Positions 6,855 to 10,390 of a DNA stretch of 10,390 nt are shown piece after piece. Both the position numbers and the translations under genes were made by a program. The notes under the pieces were generated by a model. That model worked only from the letters and a program-made list of their open reading frames with translations, searched no databases and was not told where the DNA came from. Position 1 is the stretch's first letter; every line of letters starts with the position of its first letter. Origin of the DNA: Candidatus Desantisiibacteriota bacterium (GTDB lineage: Bacteria > JACRDZ01); contig JACQWU010000121.1 of NCBI GenBank assembly GCA_016209155.1, forward strand, positions 1 through 10,390, in the 5' to 3' direction.

Positions 6855-7835
6855 ATGCTAAAAATTTTAAAAAATATTTTTATTTTAATTTTATTATTCA
6901 CTATTGTTCCGGTCAAAGGCAGTGATTATAAATTAGATGAGAGAAGGATACAAAGAGATACTATGCGCGCAAAAGTTGAATGTTCAGATAAATTTTTTGA
7001 ACTCCTGGCAATAAAACCTGAGATGGTTATTCTTGATATAGGAACAGGAATCGGTTATCATGCCTGTCTTTTTGCTGAAAAATTAAAAGGAACAGGAAAA
7101 GTTTTTGCAACCGAAACAGATATTGATTGTGTAAAGCATGTGGAAACTGAAGTATATAAAAAAAAGCTTACAAATCTTTATCCTGTTCTGGTTAGGGAAG
7201 AAGGATTGGATGAATTTTACAGTAAACAAAAATATGATTTAATTACGCTTATTCATGTCGAAATAGAGGATGTTAATTATTTTAAAAAATTAAAAGAATT
7301 TTTAAAAGAAGACGGACGCATCATTTACGTATATCATATTTCTATGACTTTATTTAATCCATATGATTTTACGGGAAATTTTAAGGAGTTTATTAGGGAA
7401 TTGTCCATGGAGCCTGCGGATAGCCCATTTTCTAAATATTTAAGCGAGGCAACGCGTGAGTTAATAAAACAAAATTCTGAAATTTCCAATAACGAAGTTT
7501 TATTAAATGCTATTATTAATGATTTCAATATGATGATAAGTAATAAAAATTTTTCTAATGATTTCATTAATGGAACGGTTTTTAAAAATGTGAACTTCCT
7601 TAAAGAAGAAGCGTATTTTGCAGAATGGTCAATGTTATGGGAATCAAAAAATAGAACAAATAAATTACTTATTTTTCAAAGATTTAGAAATTACTTTAAT
7701 AAGGACAAAATTTTTACATATAATCTTGGATTAACCTACAAAAAAAAATTTGAAGAAGCCGGTTATAAATTTAAAAAAGAATATAAAGGAGATATTATCC
7801 CATTTCAAGGTATTTTAATTTTTACTGCTAAATGA
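6855..7835 (+). CDS. Exported class I SAM-dependent methyltransferase
   Basis: Rossmann-fold methyltransferase with motif I VILDIGTGIGYH (58-69), an acidic residue at the end of strand 2 (E87 in FATETD), and a motif-IV-like YDLITLIHVEIEDV (127-140). Strand 5 is GRIIYVYHI (154-162). Residues 1-22 (MLKILKN, an Ile/Leu/Phe core, then VPVKG) look like a cleavable signal peptide. A DERRIQRDTMRA segment precedes the core, similar to the RD-x-W-type lead-in of exported methyltransferases known from several Gram-negative groups. The second half (about 170-326) is Asn/Lys/Phe-rich and unrecognised; it ends in a final strand GILIFTAK. The substrate is unknown. The start is supported by AAGGAA (6844-6849). 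It is divergent from the parvulin gene and overlaps the convergent radical SAM gene by 21 bp. How an exported enzyme would obtain SAM is an open question, so the N-terminus might instead be a membrane anchor. Confidence 0.72.
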   Translation: MLKILKNIFILILLFTIVPVKGSDYKLDERRIQRDTMRAKVECSDKFFELLAIKPEMVILDIGTGIGYHACLFAEKLKGTGKVFATETDIDCVKHVETEVYKKKLTNLYPVLVREEGLDEFYSKQKYDLITLIHVEIEDVNYFKKLKEFLKEDGRIIYVYHISMTLFNPYDFTGNFKEFIRELSMEPADSPFSKYLSEATRELIKQNSEISNNEVLLNAIINDFNMMISNKNFSNDFINGTVFKNVNFLKEEAYFAEWSMLWESKNRTNKLLIFQRFRNYFNKDKIFTYNLGLTYKKKFEEAGYKFKKEYKGDIIPFQGILIFTAK

Positions 7836-8822
7836 ATACCCCTGTGGAATTATAGAGCTGGCTATAAGATTTGCGCGCGCAACAGTCTTAAGCAAATCAT
7901 CTTTCGGTTTATATCGATCTTTTTTATATATAATAAAATTATTCTCGTCTTTACCTGGAGTACCATCATGCAAAGTTACAACATTGGCTCCTGCCATAAG
8001 TCCGAGATATTGTCCGTCTTTAATCACTAATTCCAGCGAGCTTGTGGTTGGGATGAGCATAAAAGGACACATAATTCTTAAAATAGCCATGAAATTAAGC
8101 GTTGTATGAATATCTCCCGGGGGATAATTTGCATAAATTGACATATCATTTGGTATAAAAACAGAAGTGCTTCCCATTGGAATATCAAGTTTCTTTAATA
8201 ATAAAAGGTCATTAATAAGGCTATCCGGAGTCTGTCCCGGCAGACCTGTAATATTACCGGAACTAACCATAAAACCGTATTTTTTCAAAATTTTTATATG
8301 AGCCAATTTATTTTTCAAACTGGAAGAGGGTTTTGCCTTTTTATAAAGTTTTGAATTTGATGTCTCAAATTTAAGTAAATATCTCTCAATTCCAATATCT
8401 CTTAATTTTTTATATTTATGTTCGGACAGACACCCAAAACTGCAAACGAGACTTAGGTCTGTATATTTATTTTTTATATTCCTAAGTAACTCATATAATC
8501 TATTAAAATAAACATCAGAATGAAACTCTCCGGTTTGAATCATTATTACTCTCCGGCCAATACTATAAAGTTTGTCAATATGTTTCAGTAATTCATCATC
8601 ACTTAAAATATATCTTTTCAATTTTGAAAACCTATTCATCCCGCAATAATTACATGCCTGCCCGCATATATTTGAATATTCGATAACGCTTCGGACTTCA
8701 ACTTGTTTTGAAAAAACTTCATCCCTTATTTTTTGCGCATATTCAAATAAACTTTTTTGTTCATTATTACGAAACAGCAAACCTTTTGCAATATTTTCTT
8801 TCCTATTGAAATCAAGAAACAT
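7815..8822 (-). CDS. HydE/BioB-family radical SAM enzyme
   Basis: The radical SAM cluster motif C53-x3-C57-x2-C60 (CGQACNYCGM) should bind the [4Fe-4S] cluster that cleaves SAM. Features closer to HydE than to BioB are SNICGQACNYCG, IQTGE (95-99), ERYLLKFETS (146-155), GLPGQT (193-198), the IPTTSSLEL segment (257-265) and AGANVV (277-282). HydE helps build the H-cluster dithiomethylamine bridge of [FeFe]-hydrogenase, while BioB and PylB are relatives with other substrates. No hydrogenase, HydF, HydG, biotin or pyrrolysine gene is in the window, so the substrate is not settled. The length (335 aa) is normal for the family. AGGAG (8830-8834) is seven bases before the ATG. It stands alone on the minus strand and overlaps the methyltransferase gene tail to tail. 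Confidence 0.75.
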   Translation of the reverse strand: MFLDFNRKENIAKGLLFRNNEQKSLFEYAQKIRDEVFSKQVEVRSVIEYSNICGQACNYCGMNRFSKLKRYILSDDELLKHIDKLYSIGRRVIMIQTGEFHSDVYFNRLYELLRNIKNKYTDLSLVCSFGCLSEHKYKKLRDIGIERYLLKFETSNSKLYKKAKPSSSLKNKLAHIKILKKYGFMVSSGNITGLPGQTPDSLINDLLLLKKLDIPMGSTSVFIPNDMSIYANYPPGDIHTTLNFMAILRIMCPFMLIPTTSSLELVIKDGQYLGLMAGANVVTLHDGTPGKDENNFIIYKKDRYKPKDDLLKTVARANLIASSIIPQGYSFSSKN

Positions 8823-8872
8823 ATTTTAACTCCTGAGTATAAAAAGTCTATTTTTGAAACTTTGTATGTCAT

Positions 8873-8919
8873 ATTGATGTATTATCAATTGATTTCATAT
8901 AAATCATGTTATAATCAAT
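8873..8919. promoter_or_regulatory. Cluster of ATTGAT/ATCAAT half-sites and a plus-strand promoter
   Basis: ATTGAT (8873-8878), then ATCAATTGAT (8884-8893, a perfect 10-bp palindrome), then ATCAAT (8914-8919) lie between the divergent radical SAM and EamA genes. A sigma-70-like pair TTGATT (8889-8894) / TATAAT (8910-8915) with a short 15-bp spacer overlaps them and points toward the EamA gene. The same half-sites recur at 9758-9771 before amt. AT-richness makes chance a real alternative. Confidence 0.35.
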
Positions 8920-8972
8920 ATATACATGCTCTATTTAGGTTTACCATTTGAAAACAAAAATGTTTCTTTAAA

Positions 8973-9012
8973 ATAATTGTAGAAACGCAAAATCTTGCGT
9001 TTCTACAATTAT
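8973..9012. repeat. Perfect palindromic repeat element (18-bp stem, AATC loop)
   Basis: ATAATTGTAGAAACGCAA (8973-8990) pairs perfectly with 8995-9012 across a four-base loop. The core GTAGAAACGCAA...TTGCGTTTCTAC resembles GTAGAGACG/CGTCTCTAC palindromic repeats that I recall as dispersed in many bacterial genomes; this is from memory. There is no real T tract on the plus strand, so it is a poor terminator for plus-strand transcripts. Its last two bases are the A and T of the EamA start codon at 9011, and no Shine-Dalgarno lies in front of that codon. Confidence 0.85.
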
Positions 9013-9649
9013 GATTAAATTACATTTCATTTATGGAATTTTAGGCGGCTTAGCTGCTCTTTTGTCAGCCGCAGCATGGGCGTTTGGTTCTATTTTATTC
9101 CAGAAGCTGGGAGATGAGGTTTCTCCAACCGGTATGAATCTCGGGAAAGGTATAATCGGGATTTTATATCTGGGGATAGCCCTTTTGCTGATTGAGGTAG
9201 AACCTGTTGATTACCACACATTTATTTTTATTGGCATTAGCGGTTTATTGGGAATTGCTTTAGGTGATACATTTTTTTTTAAAGCTTTGATGGATTTAGG
9301 AGCAAAAACAACACTGCTGCTCGGAACACTTGGGCCTGTATTTACAGTTGTTTTATCGGTTATATTTCTTCATGAAAAACCGTCTATATCCGGATGGCTT
9401 GGAATTTCACTTACTGTCGGGGGAGTAACATGGGTGATGAGTAAAAATTCTCCCGTAGAAAGAATGAAAAAAAATTGGACTTCCGGTATCAAATATTCAT
9501 TATTATCTTCTTTATGCATTTCAATAGGAATAATTTTTGCCAAAGCGGGGATATCATCAATTTCAGCAATGCAGGCGGCATTAATCCGCTTCCTATTTAG
9601 TGTTATAGGACTTGCTATATATGGGATGGCAAATCATCAGCTTAGCTAA
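9011..9649 (+). CDS. EamA/DMT-family transporter, 3'-truncated, probably decayed
   Basis: An inner-membrane drug/metabolite transporter of the EamA type. Membrane segments are seen at about 8-30, 46-62, 70-92, 99-119, 126-143, 158-178 and 184-205. The first EamA repeat is complete and ends in the typical LHEKPSISGWLGISLTVGGVT-like stretch (120-140). The second repeat stops after two helices, so about 80-90 residues and three helices of the normal ten-helix form are missing. The DNA after TAA (9647-9649) shows no continuation in any plus frame. The only in-frame ATG lies inside a palindromic hairpin and has no Shine-Dalgarno; the upstream frame is closed by TAA at 8969-8971. A break at both ends suggests a pseudogene, although the coding part has no internal stop. 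Its former substrate cannot be told. Confidence 0.75.
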   Translation: MIKLHFIYGILGGLAALLSAAAWAFGSILFQKLGDEVSPTGMNLGKGIIGILYLGIALLLIEVEPVDYHTFIFIGISGLLGIALGDTFFFKALMDLGAKTTLLLGTLGPVFTVVLSVIFLHEKPSISGWLGISLTVGGVTWVMSKNSPVERMKKNWTSGIKYSLLSSLCISIGIIFAKAGISSISAMQAALIRFLFSVIGLAIYGMANHQLS

Positions 9650-9757
9650 TACATTTTTGTACATCTATAAACTTTTTTGTGTCCCATAAAAATATACAAT
9701 TCCTGAAATCATGATTAATAAATTAATAAATCCCCTTATTTCACATATGATTACTCT

Positions 9758-9771
9758 ATTGATAAATCAAT
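9758..9771. promoter_or_regulatory. Palindromic ATTGAT-AA-ATCAAT site upstream of the amt promoter
   Basis: Two 6-bp inverted half-sites two bases apart, about 20 bases before the sigma-54 -24 element. It may be a binding site for a regulator, but it is closer than usual sigma-54 enhancer sites and does not look like an NtrC site. Confidence 0.25.
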
Positions 9772-9790
9772 GGAATATTTATTTGTTAGT

Positions 9791-9807
9791 TTGGCATTGA
9801 AGTTGCA
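9791..9807 (+). promoter_or_regulatory. Sigma-54 (RpoN) promoter of amt
   Basis: TTGGCATT (9791-9798), four bases, then TTGCA (9803-9807) fits the sigma-54 pattern YTGGCACG-N4-TTGCW. The invariant GG (9793-9794) and GC (9805-9806) have the required 10 bases between them. Transcription would start near 9817, about 37 bases before the amt ATG. Ammonium transporters are classic nitrogen-limitation (NtrC/RpoN) targets, so position and gene agree. Confidence 0.75.
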
Positions 9808-9853
9808 ATATTAAATCTAATTAAATTAGATAAAATAAGGAGATAATTATAAA

Positions 9854-10390
9854 ATGATTAACAGCGGTGATACAGCATTTATTTTAGCTGCAACAGGTTT
9901 AGTTATGTTAATGACACCCGGGCTTGCTTTTTTTTACGGTGGAATGGTAAGGCGTAAAAATGTTTTGGGAATTTTGATGCAATGTTTTACTATTATGTGC
10001 ATAATAACTATTCAGTGGGTACTTATCGGATATAGTTTCTCTTTTGCCCCGGTAACAGGTTTTATCGGTGACCTTCGGTGGTTTGGTTTAAATGGAGTGG
10101 GACTGGAACCTTATACAGATTATGCTGCAACTATTCCTCATCAGGCTTTTATGATTTATCAGGCAATGTTTGCTGTAATTACCACTGCTTTAATTCTTGG
10201 CGCATTTGCAGAAAGAATAAAATTTTCTTCATTTATAATTTTTTCATTATTATGGACAACTTTTGTTTATGACCCGATATGTCACTGGACATGGGCAATC
10301 GGCGGATGGATCAGAGATTTAGGTGCTCTTGATTTTGCCGGAGGAACAGTAGTACATATAAGTGCAGGTGCAGCAGCTATTATGTGCGCG
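9854..10390 (+). CDS. amt: Ammonium transporter Amt, N-terminal part
   Basis: The first 179 codons of an Amt/MEP/Rh family channel run off the right edge. Family signatures are TGLVMLMTPGLAFFYGGMVR (14-33), IPHQAFMIYQAMFAVIT (94-110) with a periplasmic-gate Phe region, GAFAER (116-121), HWTW (144-147), and LDFAGGTVVHISAG (159-172). D160 and H168 match the conserved Asp and pore His of E. coli AmtB. There is no long signal peptide; the N-terminus leads straight into helix 1, unlike E. coli AmtB. The protein takes up ammonium across the inner membrane and is usually controlled by the PII protein GlnK, whose gene often follows amt but is outside this window. The start is ATG at 9854 with AAGGAGA (9837-9843) upstream. 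The preceding sigma-54 promoter suggests nitrogen-dependent expression. Confidence 0.95.
   Translation, partial: MINSGDTAFILAATGLVMLMTPGLAFFYGGMVRRKNVLGILMQCFTIMCIITIQWVLIGYSFSFAPVTGFIGDLRWFGLNGVGLEPYTDYAATIPHQAFMIYQAMFAVITTALILGAFAERIKFSSFIIFSLLWTTFVYDPICHWTWAIGGWIRDLGALDFAGGTVVHISAGAAAIMCA

Noticed and set aside
7334-7567. Minus-strand 77-aa frame
   Set aside because: It lies inside the methyltransferase gene on the opposite strand, with no motif and no ribosome site.
8757-8951. Plus-strand 64-aa frame
   Set aside because: It overlaps the start of the radical SAM gene and the regulatory gap; the composition is non-coding in character.
8973-9012. Hairpin as an intrinsic terminator
   Set aside because: The plus strand has no T tract after the right arm and the minus strand only a short one; position over a start codon fits a repeat element better.
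9650-9790. NtrC enhancer sites before amt
   Set aside because: No TGCAC-type inverted repeat is visible in the gap; the activator site may lie further upstream or have another sequence.
10078-10272. Plus-strand 64-aa frame rich in Cys/Asn/Ser
   Set aside because: It is an out-of-frame shadow of the amt gene, whose own frame is open to the window edge with all family motifs.

Overview
The window is AT-rich (by eye well above 60% A+T) bacterial chromosome with dense genes, good Shine-Dalgarno sites and no phage or insertion-sequence genes. A PEP-CTERM sorting tail at the left edge points to a Gram-negative-type envelope with extracellular export and sorting. A sigma-54 type promoter, a membrane-anchored parvulin and a RavA/ViaA-like pair fit an uncultivated anaerobic bacterium of the Omnitrophota/PVC/deltaproteobacterial kind. 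That placement is an inference and is weak.

Left part (1-2330), plus strand. The end of a PEP-CTERM protein is closed by a strong intrinsic terminator. Next comes a sigma-70-like promoter and an unusually long FolD-type methylene-tetrahydrofolate dehydrogenase/cyclohydrolase (448 aa). A patch of short direct and inverted repeats follows, then a TTG-initiated secreted SYLF/Ysc84-family protein.

Middle (2331-6600), minus strand. One apparent operon reads leftward: a PpiD/SurA-like membrane-anchored parvulin chaperone, a RavA-like MoxR AAA+ ATPase, and a ViaA-like VWA-domain protein. The ATPase is split into two reading frames, 191 aa and 196 aa. The break falls between the AAA+ core and the lid, in different frames, and the linker appears shortened. 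The operon suggests an envelope or complex-assembly chaperone module, but the ATPase may be broken.

Right-middle (6855-8822). A methyltransferase with an N-terminal signal peptide runs convergently into a HydE/BioB-type radical SAM enzyme, and their 3' ends overlap by 21 bp.

Right part (8823-10390), plus strand. A perfect 18-bp-stem palindrome abuts and covers the start codon of an EamA/DMT transporter gene that is also truncated at its 3' end, so this gene looks decayed. After a 204-base gap holding a near-consensus sigma-54 promoter, an ammonium transporter gene (amt) begins and runs off the right edge. The gap otherwise shows no gene.

Most notable for follow-up: the parvulin-RavA-ViaA operon with its split ATPase, the palindrome placed over a start codon next to a truncated transporter, the extended FolD, the exported SAM methyltransferase, and the sigma-54 promoter of amt. 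I did not find a convincing wholly new system. The parvulin-RavA-ViaA linkage is the nearest candidate.
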